A stretch of 64,000 nucleotides of DNA from Mesorhizobium sp. CU3 (lineage in GTDB: Bacteria > Pseudomonadota > Alphaproteobacteria > Rhizobiales > Rhizobiaceae), in contig NZ_VFWX01000006.1 of assembly GCF_006442965.1 (NCBI RefSeq), forward strand, positions 62,001-126,000, read 5' to 3'. The position numbers were made by a program, and so were the translations under genes. The number at the start of each line of letters is the position of its first letter. Position 1 is the stretch's first letter. The notes beneath the pieces were generated by a model. That model did not search any database. It saw only the letters and a program-made list of their open reading frames with translations, and was not told the DNA's origin. Shown piece by piece: positions 53,118 through 62,698 of this stretch.

Positions 53118-53204
53118 CACGCATCTCCATGTCGATTACATCGATGGAGGTGTGCCCCAAATCCGGAGAAAAGCCAATGCGAGACGCGGGCCATAAAGCA
53201 CCTT

Positions 53205-53361
53205 CGTCATCCTCGGGCTTGACCCGAGGATCCATGCCGTGACCTATGACCTAAAGTGCAACGGTGCAGAATTCTGTAACCGTTGCAACGCCTTAGCGTC
53301 ACGGAATGGATCCTAGGGTCTGCGCGCGTCGCTTCGCTCCTTGCTTCGCCCTAGGATGACG
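53205..53361. repeat. Modular interspersed repeat, copy 3 of 3
   Basis: Starts CGTCATCCTCGGGCTTGACC (short hairpin module), contains GCAACGGTGCAGAATTCTG in the centre, and ends with the long GTCTGCGCGCGTCGCTTCGC module before GGATGACG. The arms are the reverse arrangement of copy 2 (15063-15220). It lies between the Gfo/Idh gene and the YceI gene. Confidence 0.8.
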
Positions 53362-53385
53362 AACCCGAGGAGGCGGCGCTTGGAA

Positions 53386-53961
53386 CTAACCCCGCTTGCC
53401 CGTCAGCGTCATGTCGAAATCGACGATATTGGAATAGAGCGGCGTGCCGACATCCATGCCGTAGCGTGACCTCAGCACCTTGCCGGTGACGCGGAACTTG
53501 ATCGTTCCGCCCTTCAGCCCGCCGAGCTCGGCGGTGAATTTCTCCGAAAACGTCTTGCCGCGCGCCGTCAGCCGTCCGGTCACCACGGCTGTCGTGTCGC
53601 CGGTGCGGGTCACGCTGGTCGAGCGGAACTGGATTTCCGGGCTGTTGGCGGCGTCGAACACCGCGTCGGAACGCAGGAAGGCGTCGATGCGGCCCTGCCC
53701 GGTGCCGACGCTTTCGGGATAGATGGTGAGGTCGACCTTCGAGCGGCCGACATCGCCATTGTCGATGCGGATCGTGCCTTTGAAGCGGCCGAAGGCGCCG
53801 TCGAAACCGCCGCCGCCGGCCTTGCCGATGGTGAAGCGGATCGAGGAGCCCGAGGGGCTGATCGTATAGCTGCCGGCGGCATCGCTGAGGGCAACTGCGG
53901 CGTAGACAGGCATGACAAGGCAAGCGGCAAAAGCCGCCAATCCGAATATACGCGCATGCAT
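53386..53961 (-). CDS. YceI-like periplasmic lipocalin-type protein
   Basis: A 191-residue exported protein. Signal peptide about 1-23 (FGLAAFAACLVMPVYAAVA), then the YceI beta-barrel: GSYTISPSGSSIRFTIGKAG, SKVDLTIYPESVG, RIDAFLRSDAVFDAANSPEI, and a final strand VDFDMTLTGKRG. The family binds isoprenoid quinone-like lipids. It sits 69 bp downstream of a cytochrome b561 gene, a frequent pairing suggesting electron transfer to or from a bound quinone in the periplasm. Start at ATG 53961 just ahead of the signal peptide. Confidence 0.9.
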   Translation of the reverse strand: MHARIFGLAAFAACLVMPVYAAVALSDAAGSYTISPSGSSIRFTIGKAGGGGFDGAFGRFKGTIRIDNGDVGRSKVDLTIYPESVGTGQGRIDAFLRSDAVFDAANSPEIQFRSTSVTRTGDTTAVVTGRLTARGKTFSEKFTAELGGLKGGTIKFRVTGKVLRSRYGMDVGTPLYSNIVDFDMTLTGKRG

Positions 53962-54030
53962 GGGAGTGGTCCTTATCCTGAGGCAGCGCATTGCTGTCAT
54001 CTCGCCCCGTCAACGAATGATGGGCCTGGT

Positions 54031-54600
54031 CTATTCCCCGGCTGACGAAGGTGTGATCATGCGCCTCAGCACGCCGTCGCGCAGCAGGAAATGATGGCGA
54101 AGTGCTGCAAGGACATGCAGCGCCACCAGCGCGATGCCGGCATAGGCGAGATACCAGTGCGCGGCCGTCCAGAAGCTTTCAGCGGCGTCCGACTCGCCCA
54201 TCGGCAGGTCGGGCATGACGAACAGGTTGAACGGCATGGTCGGGATTTCCAGCGTCGACACCGACACCAGCGCCCAGCCGGACAACGGCAGCGCAACCTG
54301 GAAAGCATACAGCGCGAAATGCGCCAACGGCGCGGTCTTGCGTTCCAGCATGCCGACCGAGGGAGGCAGTGCCGGCGCCGCATTGCCGAGCCGCCAGGCG
54401 ATGCGCAGTATGATCAGCCCGAGCAGCAGGAAGCCGAAGGATTTGTGCAGCTGGATCAGCTCGAAGGACGTGCGCTGGCTGGTCGTGCGCACCATGACAT
54501 AGCCGAGCGCGAACTGGCCGATGAAGAGGATGCCAATCAGCCAGTGCAGGATGATCGTCGGCCAGCCATAGCGGGTGGGGGTGTTGGTGAGGGGCTGCAT
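54031..54600 (-). CDS. Cytochrome b561 family protein
   Basis: A 189-residue four-TM di-heme cytochrome. TM segments with axial His candidates: IILHWLIGILFIGQFALGYV (His in LHW), LIQLHKSFGFLLLGLIILRI, HFALYAFQVALPLSGWALVS, and AAHWYLAYAGIALVALHVLA with 'ALRHHFL'. It moves electrons between membrane quinol and a periplasmic partner. ATG 54600 starts the TM1-containing domain; the frame is open further but enters a repeat. It is upstream of the YceI gene, with which it forms a likely operon. Confidence 0.9.
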   Translation of the reverse strand: MQPLTNTPTRYGWPTIILHWLIGILFIGQFALGYVMVRTTSQRTSFELIQLHKSFGFLLLGLIILRIAWRLGNAAPALPPSVGMLERKTAPLAHFALYAFQVALPLSGWALVSVSTLEIPTMPFNLFVMPDLPMGESDAAESFWTAAHWYLAYAGIALVALHVLAALRHHFLLRDGVLRRMITPSSAGE

Positions 54601-54668
54601 GGTGAAAAAACGTCGTCGAGATGGGCTTTCTTCCGAGAGACGCAAGCCAATTTCAGACGCCGGCGCCG

Positions 54669-54829
54669 CCCCTCTTTGCCCTGCCGGGCATTTCTCCCCG
54701 TAAACGGGGCGAAAGGGGCTGGCCGCGATGCCGGCGCCCATGCTCCAACGCTGGCGATTGGCGAAAGCGGCGACGACAGCCCCTTCGCCCCGTTTACGGG
54801 GAGAAGATGCCGGCAGGCAGATGAGGGGC
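54669..54829. repeat. Large intergenic inverted repeat, type C
   Basis: Left arm CCCCTCTTTGCCCTGCCGGG with CTCCCCGTAAACGGGG, right arm CCCCGTTTACGGGGAG with GATGCCGGCAGGCAGATGAG. The spacer contains GGCGATTGGCGAAAGC, also seen inside the related element at 56924-57097. It fills most of the 284-bp gap between the cytochrome and LysR genes. Confidence 0.8.
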
Positions 54830-54884
54830 AGCGCTGACGCTGGTATTTTTTACCCAACGCGTCTCAAGCGTGGTTTGCCGCAGG

Positions 54885-55775
54885 CTAAGCTGTCACCTTG
54901 AAGAAATCCACAAACGCCCTGAGCGCAGGCCGCATCTGCCTGCGGCTGGGATAATAGACGAAGAACCCCTCGAAGGTCGGGCACCAGTCCTCCATCACGC
55001 GGATCAGTCTTCCGTCGGCGAGCGGCGCGCTGACATAGGGCTCGAACACGAAGGCGAGCCCGGCGCCGTCGACCGCTGCCTGCGCGATCAGATGGTCCTC
55101 GTCGAGGATCAGCGGCCCTTCCACCGCGATCTCGATCTCTTCGCCGTCTTTCTCGAACTCCCAGCGGTAGAGGATGCCGCTGGAGAAGCGGAAGCGGATG
55201 CAGCGGTGGTCCGCGAGGTCGCGCGGATGGCGCGGCTTCGGCATGGAAGCGAAATAGGATGGCGCGGCGACCACCGCGCCGCGGATGTCCGGCCCGATGC
55301 GCACCGCGATCATGTCGCGCTGCAGGCTCTCGCCGAGCCGCACGCCGGCATCGAAGCCGCCTTCGACCACGTCGGTGAAACGATCCTCGATGACGATCTC
55401 CAGCACGATGTCGGGATAGGCGGCGGCAAAGGCCGCGAGCCGTGGCGTCAGCACCAGATGCGCGGCGGTGCGCGGCACGGTCAACCTGAGATTGCCGGCC
55501 GGCCGGTCGCGCGCCTCGACCGCCGTCTCCAGCGCCAGGTCGATCTCGGACAGTGCCGGCCGCAGCCGCTCCAGCAGTTGCGCGCCTTCCTCGGTCGGCG
55601 CGACGCTGCGTGTGCTGCGGGCGAGCAGCCGCACGCCGAGCCGCGCCTCCAGGCTCGATACAGCGTGGCTGACCGCCGAAGGCGCGATGCCCAGCTCGCG
55701 CGCTGCGCGGCGGAAGCTGGCGCATTGGGCGACGGTGGCCAGCACGGTGAGCTGCGAGAGGTTGGTTCGGTTCAT
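54885..55775 (-). CDS. LysR-family transcriptional regulator
   Basis: A 296-residue LTTR. HTH at about 3-62: LSQLTVLATVAQCASFRRAA, GIAPSAVSHAVSSLEARLGV. The effector domain runs about 92-290 (GNLRLTVPRTAAHLVLTPRL, then two alpha/beta lobes). It is divergent from the aldo/keto reductase gene across 96 bp, the usual arrangement in which an LTTR activates its neighbour; the motif T-N11-A was not located with certainty. Confidence 0.92.
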   Translation of the reverse strand: MNRTNLSQLTVLATVAQCASFRRAARELGIAPSAVSHAVSSLEARLGVRLLARSTRSVAPTEEGAQLLERLRPALSEIDLALETAVEARDRPAGNLRLTVPRTAAHLVLTPRLAAFAAAYPDIVLEIVIEDRFTDVVEGGFDAGVRLGESLQRDMIAVRIGPDIRGAVVAAPSYFASMPKPRHPRDLADHRCIRFRFSSGILYRWEFEKDGEEIEIAVEGPLILDEDHLIAQAAVDGAGLAFVFEPYVSAPLADGRLIRVMEDWCPTFEGFFVYYPSRRQMRPALRAFVDFFKVTA

Positions 55776-55871
55776 TGTTCTATTTTATAGATCAAGTCGT
55801 GCAAAACTGACAGGATTATCGAACGGAAGGCGGGGCGCTATCTCCTGCCCATCGCAACAAGGAGATGCGCC

Positions 55872-56867
55872 ATGCAAACCCGCAAACTAGGAACTGAACT
55901 CGAAGTCTTCCCCGTCGGCCTCGGCTGCATGGGCATGAGCTTCGGCTATGGCGGCCAACCGGAGGCGGAAGCTATCGCCACGCTGCGCCGCGCCGTCGAG
56001 ATCGGGGTGACTTTTTTCGATACGGCCGAAGTCTATGGTCCGTTCGAGAACGAGATCCTGCTCGGCAAGGCGCTGAAGCCGGTGCGTGACAAGGTGACCA
56101 TCGCCACCAAATTCGGCTTCAAGATTTCGGAAGAAGGCTCGGGCATGGAGCGCATGGTCGGCGTCGACAGCCGGCCCGAGCATGTCAAGGCGGTGGCCGA
56201 AGCCTCGCTGAAGCGGCTCGATACCGATGTCATCGACCTCTATTACCAGCACCGCGTCGACCCCACCGTGCCGATCGAGGACACGGTCGGCGCCATGGCC
56301 GAGCTGGTGCGCGAAGGCAAGGTCCGGGCGCTGGGCCTCTCGGAAGTCAGCGGCGCGACCTTGCGCCGGGCGCATGCCGTGCATCCGATCGCCGCCGTGC
56401 AGAGCGAATATTCGCTGTGGACCCGCGATCCCGAGGATGAGGTGTTCGATATCTGCCGCGAGTTCGGCATCGGCTTCGTGCCCTACAGCCCGCTCGGCCG
56501 CGGCCTGCTCACCGGCACGATGGCCAAACCCGATGCGCTCGGCGCCGGCGACTGGCGCCGCACGCTGCCGCGCTTCCAGGCCGAGGCGATGGCAGCCAAC
56601 AACGCCGTCATCGCCGTGCTGGAGAAGATGGCGACCGAAAAGGGCGTGACCTCGGCGCAGCTGGCGCTCGCCTGGGTGCTGCACCAGGGCGATTTCATCG
56701 TGCCGATCCCGGGGGCGAGGAAGATGCGGCATTTGGAGCAGAACACGGCGGCGGCAGGAATTGAGCTGAGTGCGGCCGAGGTTGCCGCGATCGGCGATGC
56801 GCTGTCGCCGGACAAGGTGGTCGGCAAGCGCTATACGGAGGAATTGCTGGCGCTGGTGAATGGGTAG
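55872..56867 (+). CDS. Aldo/keto reductase
   Basis: A 331-residue TIM-barrel NADPH-dependent oxidoreductase of the AKR13/YakC type. The catalytic tetrad is visible: D50 and Y55 in FFDTAEVYGP, K80 in IATKFGF, H127 in YYQHRVD. The C-terminal cofactor region has IPIPGARKMRHLEQN. Acts on small aldehydes or ketones, exact substrate unknown. AAGGAGATGCGCC precedes the ATG. It is probably controlled by the divergent LysR protein. Confidence 0.93.
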   Translation: MQTRKLGTELEVFPVGLGCMGMSFGYGGQPEAEAIATLRRAVEIGVTFFDTAEVYGPFENEILLGKALKPVRDKVTIATKFGFKISEEGSGMERMVGVDSRPEHVKAVAEASLKRLDTDVIDLYYQHRVDPTVPIEDTVGAMAELVREGKVRALGLSEVSGATLRRAHAVHPIAAVQSEYSLWTRDPEDEVFDICREFGIGFVPYSPLGRGLLTGTMAKPDALGAGDWRRTLPRFQAEAMAANNAVIAVLEKMATEKGVTSAQLALAWVLHQGDFIVPIPGARKMRHLEQNTAAAGIELSAAEVAAIGDALSPDKVVGKRYTEELLALVNG

Positions 56868-56884
56868 GCACGCCCTTGAAATGG

Positions 56885-56913
56885 AAAGGGGCGCGCTTCG
56901 GCGCCCCTTTTGT
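56885..56913 (+). terminator. Rho-independent terminator after the aldo/keto reductase
   Basis: Stem GGGGCGC / GCGCCCC with loop GCTTCG followed by TTTTGTT, about 20 nt after the stop codon. Confidence 0.85.
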
Positions 56914-56923
56914 TGAAAGGTTG

Positions 56924-57097
56924 GCGCGAGGCCCCCCTCTCTGGCCTGCCGGCCATCTCCCCCTCAAGGGGGGAGATCAGATGTCGCCACGGCTTTCGCC
57001 AATCACCAACGTAGTAAGAAAGAGCGAGGCGCCGAAGCTGCCAATCTCCCCCCTTGAGGGGGAGATGCCCGGCAGGGCAGAGAGGGGGGCCTCGCGC
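56924..57097. repeat. Large intergenic inverted repeat, type C
   Basis: Arms: GGCCCCCCTCTCTGGCCTGC plus ATCTCCCCCTCAAGGGGGGA on the left, and the complement-like CCCCTTGAGGGGGAGATGCC with GGCAGAGAGGGGGGCC on the right. The spacer has GCTTTCGCCAATCACCAACG. It is related to 54669-54829 and lies between convergent genes. Confidence 0.8.
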
Positions 57098-57119
57098 CGA
57101 CGTATCCTCTCTCCGCGCC

Positions 57120-57722
57120 CTACCAAGGCACCACCTCAATCTCCGGCCAGCACGCCCGCGCCCGCGCGCCCTTCGCCTCATGCGTCCGCTGATTGTCCAT
57201 CACCCGGTTGGGCGTGATCCGAAACGAGAACAGGTCATCCAGCCCAAACGGCGCCACCAGCTCCAATTGCCCATCAGCGCCATACCGCACTCCGACCGCA
57301 TGCGTCTTCGAGGCAAAACAGCTCACCGATTCACTCGAGCTCGTATAACGCGGGCACTCCCGCCCGAATTTCACCGGATACCACAGATGAACCCGCGCCT
57401 GGTTGCGCACCTCGACCGGGAGTTTCAGCCCTTCGAAATGCACCGCCGCCCGGCGGATCACGGCGTCCTCGGCCTCGTAGGAAAGATCGGCGTCGTCGAA
57501 ATAGAACAGGTCGACATCCTTGATGCCGTAGCCCGGCGGCTTGCTGGTCAGGTGGTTCCAGACGCTGTTGTAGAGCGCGCCGGAGACCACCAGCCAGTCC
57601 GGCAAGGCAAGCTCGCGCACCCGCGCCAGCGTTTCGCCGAGCAGCGGGTCAGCCGCGACGATGGCGAGGAACGCCGCACGCTGGTCTTCGAAGGGCAGGC
57701 CGGAATAGCGGAGATGGTCCAT
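57120..57722 (-). CDS. Nucleotidyltransferase-like protein (COG3575 type)
   Basis: A 200-residue protein. WLVVSGALYNSVWNHLTSKP followed by GIKDVDLFYFDDADLSYE resembles the metal-binding D-x-D core of the nucleotidyltransferase fold (DVDLFYFDD); later RNQARVHLWYPVKFG and 'CFASKTHAVGVRY' are typical of this uncharacterised family (DUF925). The acceptor is unknown. It ends 46 bp upstream of the pheT stop side; codon use is ordinary for the region. Confidence 0.8.
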   Translation of the reverse strand: MDHLRYSGLPFEDQRAAFLAIVAADPLLGETLARVRELALPDWLVVSGALYNSVWNHLTSKPPGYGIKDVDLFYFDDADLSYEAEDAVIRRAAVHFEGLKLPVEVRNQARVHLWYPVKFGRECPRYTSSSESVSCFASKTHAVGVRYGADGQLELVAPFGLDDLFSFRITPNRVMDNQRTHEAKGARARACWPEIEVVPW

Positions 57723-57768
57723 CGCCCTTTGGACGGCGATTCGCCATCGTTCCGCAATTCTGAATTCT

Positions 57769-60177
57769 TTAGGCGCGCAGCACGCCGCCGGTCTGCTTGT
57801 TGACGTTCTCGACGATGCGCTTGGCCAGCGCCTCGAAATCCTCGTCGGTCAAGGTCTTCTCGACCGGCTGGATCGAGACCTCGATGGCGATCGACTTCTT
57901 GGCTTCGCCGAGCGCCGCACCCTCGAAGACGTCGAACACCGAGACGCCGGTGACCAGCTTCTTGTCGGCCGCGAGCGCTGCCCGCACCAGCGTGCCGGCC
58001 TCGACCGCCCGGTCGACGACGAAGGCGAAATCGCGTTTCACCGCCTGGAAGGGCGACAGCTCCAGCTTCGGCTTGGTGCGCGTCGGCTTGGCCTTCGGCT
58101 CCGGCACGGCGTCGACAAAGACCTCGAAGCCGCAGATCGGCCCGGAAGCGTCGAGCGCCTCCAGCGTCCTCGGATGGAACTCGCCGAAGGTGCCGAGCAC
58201 GGTCTTCGGGCCGAGCTTGATCGTGCCGGAACGTCCCGGATGATACCAGGCCGGGCCGCCGGGCTCGATCTGCAGCCGGTCGACCGGCGCGCCGCAGGCT
58301 TCGAGTGCTGCGATCGCATCCGCCTTGGCGTCGAACACGCCGACCGACCCGGCATTGCCGGCCCAGCTGCGGCCGGAACCGTCAAGCTTGGCCGTGCCGC
58401 GCCTGACACCGGCGGCGACGCGCCGCTGCTGTTCGGGCGCATCGCCCTCATAGGTGCCGGAAACCTCGAACAGCGCCACGTCGCCGATACCCCTGTCGGC
58501 ATTGCGCTGCGCGGCGGCAATCAGCCCGGGCAGCAGCGAAGGCCGCATGTCGGACATGTCGGCGGCGATCGGGTTGGCGAGCTTCAGCGCCGTCTGGCCG
58601 CCGCCGAACAGTTCGGCATGCTTTGCCGGGATGAACGACCAGGTGACGGCTTCCATCATGCCGCGCACGGCCAGCGCGCGCTTGGCGGAACGGGTGCGCA
58701 CCTGCAGCGTGGTCAGTATCCTGCCGTTGACCGCGTCATGCGAGGTCAGCGGCTGCGGCGCGATGTTATCGACGCCGTGGATGCGCATCACCTCTTCGAC
58801 GAGGTCGGCCTTGCCGTCGACATCCGGCCGCCAGGACGGCACCGTCACCTTGACGATCTCGCCCGAGCCTTTCGGCTCGAAGCCGAGCCGGGTCAGGATG
58901 TCGAGCGCCTCTTCTCGCGGCACCTCGATGCCGGTCAGCCGCTTCACTTCCGACAGCGGGAAGGAGACGATTTTCGCCTTGTGGCCGGCATAGCCGGCCC
59001 CATCGATCTCCGACGGCGTGCCGCCGCAGAAATCGAGTACCAGCTTGGTCGCCAGTTCGACGCCCGGCACCATGAATTCGGGATCGACACCGCGCTCGAA
59101 GCGGTAGCGCGCGTCGGTGATGATGCCGAGCGCGCGGCCGGTGCGGGCCGTGGTGATCGGGTCCCAGAGCGCCGATTCGATCAGCACGTCGGTGGTGCTC
59201 TCGTCACAGCCCGAATGCTCGCCGCCCATGATGCCGGCGATCGATTCGACGCCATTGTCGTCGGCGATCACGCACATCTCCGGCGTCAGCGTGTATTCGC
59301 GGCCGTCCAGCGCCATCACCTTCTCGCCGTCCCTGGCGCGGCGGACCACGAGGTTGCCGGCGACCTTCTTGGCATCGAACACATGCAGCGGCCGGCCGCG
59401 GTCGAAGGTGACGTAGTTGGTGATGTCGACCAGCGCGCTGATCGGCCTGAGACCAATGGCGATCAGCCGCTGCTGCAGCCATTTCGGCGAAGGGCCGTTT
59501 TTCACGCCTTTGACCAGCGTCAGCGCGAAGCCGGGGCAGAGCTCCGGCGCCTCGATCGTCACCTTGACCGGGCAGAGGCCCCCGCCGGCATGCGGCATGA
59601 TCCCGCCCCCGGTCAGCCGACCGAGCCCGCTCGCCGCGAGGTCGCGCGCGATGCCGTAGACGCTGGTCGCGTCCGGCCGGTTCGGCGTCAGGTTGATCTC
59701 GATGACCGGATCGTCGAGATGCGCGTAGGCCGCGAAGCTGGTGCCGACCGGCGCGTCTTTGGGCAGGTCGATGATGCCGTTATGTTCGTCGGAGATTTCC
59801 AGCTCGCGCTCGGAGCACATCATGCCATGGCTTTCGACGCCGCGGATCTTGCCGACCGAGAGCGTCACATCGATGCCTGGAACGTAGGTGCCGGGCGCGG
59901 CGAAGGCGCCGATCAGGCCGGCGCGGGCGTTCGGCGCGCCGCAAACGACCTGCACAGGCGGCTTGCCGTCGCCGGTGTCGACGGTCAGCACCCGCAGCCG
60001 GTCGGCGTCGGGATGCTGCACGGCGGTCAGCACCTTGGCGATGACGAAGGGCTTCAGGCCGGCCTTGTCGTCGACATGCTCGACTTCGAGGCCGATCGCG
60101 GTCAGCCGCTCGACGATCTCGGCAAGCGAGGCGTCGGTCTCGAGATGGTCCTTGAGCCAGGAGAGGGTGAATTTCAT
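57769..60177 (-). CDS. pheT: Phenylalanine-tRNA ligase beta subunit
   Basis: An 802-residue subunit of the alpha2-beta2 synthetase that charges tRNA-Phe. Order: N-terminal [26 protein letters not shown]-like tRNA-binding domain (about 40-150, [15 protein letters not shown]), B3/B4 editing domain, B5 domain, catalytic-like core and the C-terminal FDX-ACB anticodon-binding domain ([18 protein letters not shown]). Length is normal. It is translationally coupled (ATGA) to a GFA-family gene that separates it from pheS. Confidence 0.97.
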   Translation of the reverse strand: MKFTLSWLKDHLETDASLAEIVERLTAIGLEVEHVDDKAGLKPFVIAKVLTAVQHPDADRLRVLTVDTGDGKPPVQVVCGAPNARAGLIGAFAAPGTYVPGIDVTLSVGKIRGVESHGMMCSERELEISDEHNGIIDLPKDAPVGTSFAAYAHLDDPVIEINLTPNRPDATSVYGIARDLAASGLGRLTGGGIMPHAGGGLCPVKVTIEAPELCPGFALTLVKGVKNGPSPKWLQQRLIAIGLRPISALVDITNYVTFDRGRPLHVFDAKKVAGNLVVRRARDGEKVMALDGREYTLTPEMCVIADDNGVESIAGIMGGEHSGCDESTTDVLIESALWDPITTARTGRALGIITDARYRFERGVDPEFMVPGVELATKLVLDFCGGTPSEIDGAGYAGHKAKIVSFPLSEVKRLTGIEVPREEALDILTRLGFEPKGSGEIVKVTVPSWRPDVDGKADLVEEVMRIHGVDNIAPQPLTSHDAVNGRILTTLQVRTRSAKRALAVRGMMEAVTWSFIPAKHAELFGGGQTALKLANPIAADMSDMRPSLLPGLIAAAQRNADRGIGDVALFEVSGTYEGDAPEQQRRVAAGVRRGTAKLDGSGRSWAGNAGSVGVFDAKADAIAALEACGAPVDRLQIEPGGPAWYHPGRSGTIKLGPKTVLGTFGEFHPRTLEALDASGPICGFEVFVDAVPEPKAKPTRTKPKLELSPFQAVKRDFAFVVDRAVEAGTLVRAALAADKKLVTGVSVFDVFEGAALGEAKKSIAIEVSIQPVEKTLTDEDFEALAKRIVENVNKQTGGVLRA

Positions 60178-60626
60178 GACTGGATTCCGTCGGATATTGG
60201 TTCTTCGGGTCTTTGTTCGCCAGGTCTGGGGACGCTGGTCTTCAGCTCGCGCGGCAAGGCGTCGGGCATGTGCAGGAAGGGCAGTTGCTCGCGCACATGC
60301 GCATGCACGGTTGGCCTGAAATAGGCCGGCATGTCCATGGCGCCGAGCATGAAATAGATCTGGTTGTCGAGCCGCTTGTCGCTATAGGCGATCGGCGAGC
60401 CGCAAATGCCGCAGAATGTGCGCTCCACCGGACCGTTGCGGTAGGCCTTCAGCGACTTGCCGTTGAGCGCGACCTGGTCGGCCAGGAAGCCGACAAAGGC
60501 CGACACCGGCGCGCCGCTGGCGCGCCGGCAATCGCCGCAATGGCAATAGCTGACGTGATGCGGCTCGGCCGAGGCCTCGAACCGCACGGCGCCGCAACGG
60601 CAGCCGCCGGTGTGCGGCGCCGTCAT
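60174..60626 (-). CDS. GFA-domain protein (glutathione-dependent formaldehyde-activating family)
   Basis: A 150-residue zinc-binding protein of the GFA/CENP-V group: [30 protein letters not shown] and [15 protein letters not shown] contain the seven or so cysteines for two zinc sites. The founding member was thought to condense formaldehyde with glutathione, but most paralogs are of unknown function. Its ATG overlaps the pheS stop and its stop overlaps the pheT start, so it is in the middle of the pheST operon. Confidence 0.92.
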   Translation of the reverse strand: MTAPHTGGCRCGAVRFEASAEPHHVSYCHCGDCRRASGAPVSAFVGFLADQVALNGKSLKAYRNGPVERTFCGICGSPIAYSDKRLDNQIYFMLGAMDMPAYFRPTVHAHVREQLPFLHMPDALPRELKTSVPRPGEQRPEEPISDGIQS

Positions 60627-61720
60627 GCGGAAAGGCCTCCGAACAATGTCGGGAGGTCGAGCGGCCTGAAGCCGTAATGCGACAGCCAGCGCACATCCGC
60701 GTCGAAGAAGGCGCGCAGGTCCGGCATGCCGTATTTCAGCATGGCGATGCGGTCGATGCCCATGCCCCAGGCAAAGCCTTGATATTCGTCGGGATCGAGC
60801 CCGCCGGCGCGCAGCACATTCGGGTGCACCATGCCGCAGCCGAGGATCTCCATCCAGTCGGAGCCCTCGCCGAAGCGCACTTCGCCCGGACGCGAGCGGT
60901 CGCACTGGATGTCGACCTCGAGGCTTGGCTCGGTGAACGGGAAGAAGGACGGGCGGAAGCGCATCTTGACCGAAGGCACCTCGAAGAAGGCCTTGCAGAA
61001 CTCCTCCAGCACCCACTTCATGTTGGCGACATTGGCTGTTTTGTCGACCACCAGGCCCTCGACCTGATGGAACATCGGTGAGTGCGTGGCGTCCGAATCT
61101 TGCCGGTAAGTCTTGCCGGGGATGACGATGCGGATCGGCGGCTTCTGCTTCTCCATGGTGCGGATCTGCACGGGCGAAGTGTGCGTGCGCAACAGCTTGC
61201 GCTCGCCCTTTTCGTCCGGCTGGAAAAAGAAGGTATCGTGCATCTCGCGCGCCGGATGCCCTTCCGGGAAATTCAGCGCGGTGAAATTGTAATAGTCGGA
61301 CTCGATATCTGGGCCTTCGGCGATGGCGAAGCCGAGATCGCCGAAGATCGCCGCGATCTCGTCGATCACCTGGCTGATCGGATGGATGCGGCCGCGCTCG
61401 GCCGGCGACTGGCGCACCGGCAGCGTGACGTCGACCTTCTCGGCCGCGAGCCTGGCGGCGATCGCGACATCCTTCAGCTCCGCCTTGCGCGCCGTCAGCG
61501 CCTCGGTGACGCGGTTCTTCAGGCCGTTGATTGCCGGCCCCTTCACCTGCCGCTCCTCCGCGCTCATCGCGCCCAGCGTCTTCAACATTTCGGAGACCGA
61601 GCCCTTCTTGCCCAGCGCCGAGACGCGCACCGCCTCGATCGCCGGCTCGTCGGCGGCCGAAGCGATTTCGGCCATCAGGGAATTTTCGAGTGTATCAAGG
61701 CCAATGGTTGCGTCGTTCAC
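60623..61720 (-). CDS. pheS: Phenylalanine-tRNA ligase alpha subunit
   Basis: A 365-residue class II aminoacyl-tRNA synthetase subunit with the catalytic site. Coiled-coil N-terminus (about 1-100), motif 1 region [19 protein letters not shown], motif 2 [15 protein letters not shown] and [11 protein letters not shown], motif 3 [20 protein letters not shown]. The start is set at GTG 61720 ([18 protein letters not shown]) since relatives begin there; ATG 61762 would add 14 unusual residues. No phe-leader attenuator was recognised upstream. Confidence 0.95.
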   Translation of the reverse strand: MNDATIGLDTLENSLMAEIASAADEPAIEAVRVSALGKKGSVSEMLKTLGAMSAEERQVKGPAINGLKNRVTEALTARKAELKDVAIAARLAAEKVDVTLPVRQSPAERGRIHPISQVIDEIAAIFGDLGFAIAEGPDIESDYYNFTALNFPEGHPAREMHDTFFFQPDEKGERKLLRTHTSPVQIRTMEKQKPPIRIVIPGKTYRQDSDATHSPMFHQVEGLVVDKTANVANMKWVLEEFCKAFFEVPSVKMRFRPSFFPFTEPSLEVDIQCDRSRPGEVRFGEGSDWMEILGCGMVHPNVLRAGGLDPDEYQGFAWGMGIDRIAMLKYGMPDLRAFFDADVRWLSHYGFRPLDLPTLFGGLSA

Positions 61721-61787
61721 GGTCAAAACTCGCTGCGTTGTCACTTTGAGCGTGAAAGTCACGTCTAAAGTGAAAGTTCAGGCATAA

Positions 61788-61824
61788 GGAAAACCCGCGC
61801 CAGCCGAGCCAGCGCGGGTTCCCC
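61788..61824 (-). terminator. Rho-independent terminator after rplT
   Basis: On the minus strand GGAACCCGCGCTGGC / GCTGGCGCGGGTTTTCC: stem AACCCGCGC / GCGCGGGTT followed by TTTTCC, 35-40 nt past the rplT stop. Confidence 0.85.
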
Positions 61825-61858
61825 AAATCAGTCCTAAAAATGCTTGGGAAGCGCTGGC

Positions 61859-62260
61859 TTAGGCGACAGCGCTCTCAAAAGCATTCGGCGTGGTGTTCTT
61901 CAGATATTCGAGCGCGACCTTGGCCTTGGCAACCAGGGCGGCGAAAGCCTGCGGCTCGTGGATGGCCATGTCCGACAGGACCTTGCGGTCGATCTCGATG
62001 CCGGCCTTGTTGAGGCCGTCGATGAAGCGGCCATAGGTCAGGCCGTGCTCGTGCGTTGCCGCGTTGATGCGCTGGATCCAAAGCGCGCGGAACGAGCGCT
62101 TGCGGTTCTTGCGGTCGCGGTAGGCGTACTGCAGCGACTTCTCCACCGCCTGCTTGGCGATGCGGATGGTGTTCTTGCGGCGGCCGTAGAAACCCTTGGC
62201 GGCTTTCAGGACCTTCTTGTGCTTGGCGTGGGCGGTAACGCCTCTCTTTACGCGTGCCAT
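61859..62260 (-). CDS. rplT: 50S ribosomal protein L20
   Basis: 133 residues, starting [20 protein letters not shown], with [20 protein letters not shown] and [20 protein letters not shown], diagnostic for L20. It binds 23S rRNA early in 50S assembly. In the same transcript as rpmI, 39 bp downstream. Confidence 0.98.
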   Translation of the reverse strand: MARVKRGVTAHAKHKKVLKAAKGFYGRRKNTIRIAKQAVEKSLQYAYRDRKNRKRSFRALWIQRINAATHEHGLTYGRFIDGLNKAGIEIDRKVLSDMAIHEPQAFAALVAKAKVALEYLKNTTPNAFESAVA

Positions 62261-62299
62261 GTCATGATCTCCTTAAATACTGTTCCTGAAACCGATTGC

Positions 62300-62503
62300 T
62301 CAGAGGCCGTTCGGCAGAAAATTCTTGATGACCTTCTTGCCGTCCGGTTCAGCCAGAACCATCGTGCCGCGGGCATCGCGAATGAACTTGTTGGAACGCT
62401 TGATCATGCCGTGGCGCTTGCCGGCGGCAGCCGACAGCACCTTGCCGGTGGCAGTAATCTTGAACCGCTTCTTGGCGGCCGATTTGGTCTTCATCTTGGG
62501 CAT
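62300..62503 (-). CDS. rpmI: 50S ribosomal protein L35
   Basis: 67 residues: [20 protein letters not shown], ending [12 protein letters not shown], standard L35. ATG 62503 gives the normal length; the frame upstream is noncoding. In most rhizobia it follows infC closely; here a methyltransferase gene lies between. Confidence 0.98.
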   Translation of the reverse strand: MPKMKTKSAAKKRFKITATGKVLSAAAGKRHGMIKRSNKFIRDARGTMVLAEPDGKKVIKNFLPNGL

Positions 62504-62698
62504 TTTGCTACTCCGTATTGGTGGCGCACCATCGCGCTTCTTTTTTCGCTTCGGGCCGACCAAAGCCCGAAAAGCAAATGAAACCGCCACGGCATGCCCT
62601 GCCGGGCGGTTTTCTGGAACGGCGGTCCTATAGATCAAACAGCGCCGGTGCGCAACACCTCGCCGTGCGACGCGCTGTCTTTGCGGTACGGGCAGCCT

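Noticed and set aside
58174..60324. 716-codon plus-strand frame opposite pheT
   Set aside because: Shadow frame; pheT is complete and conserved on the minus strand.
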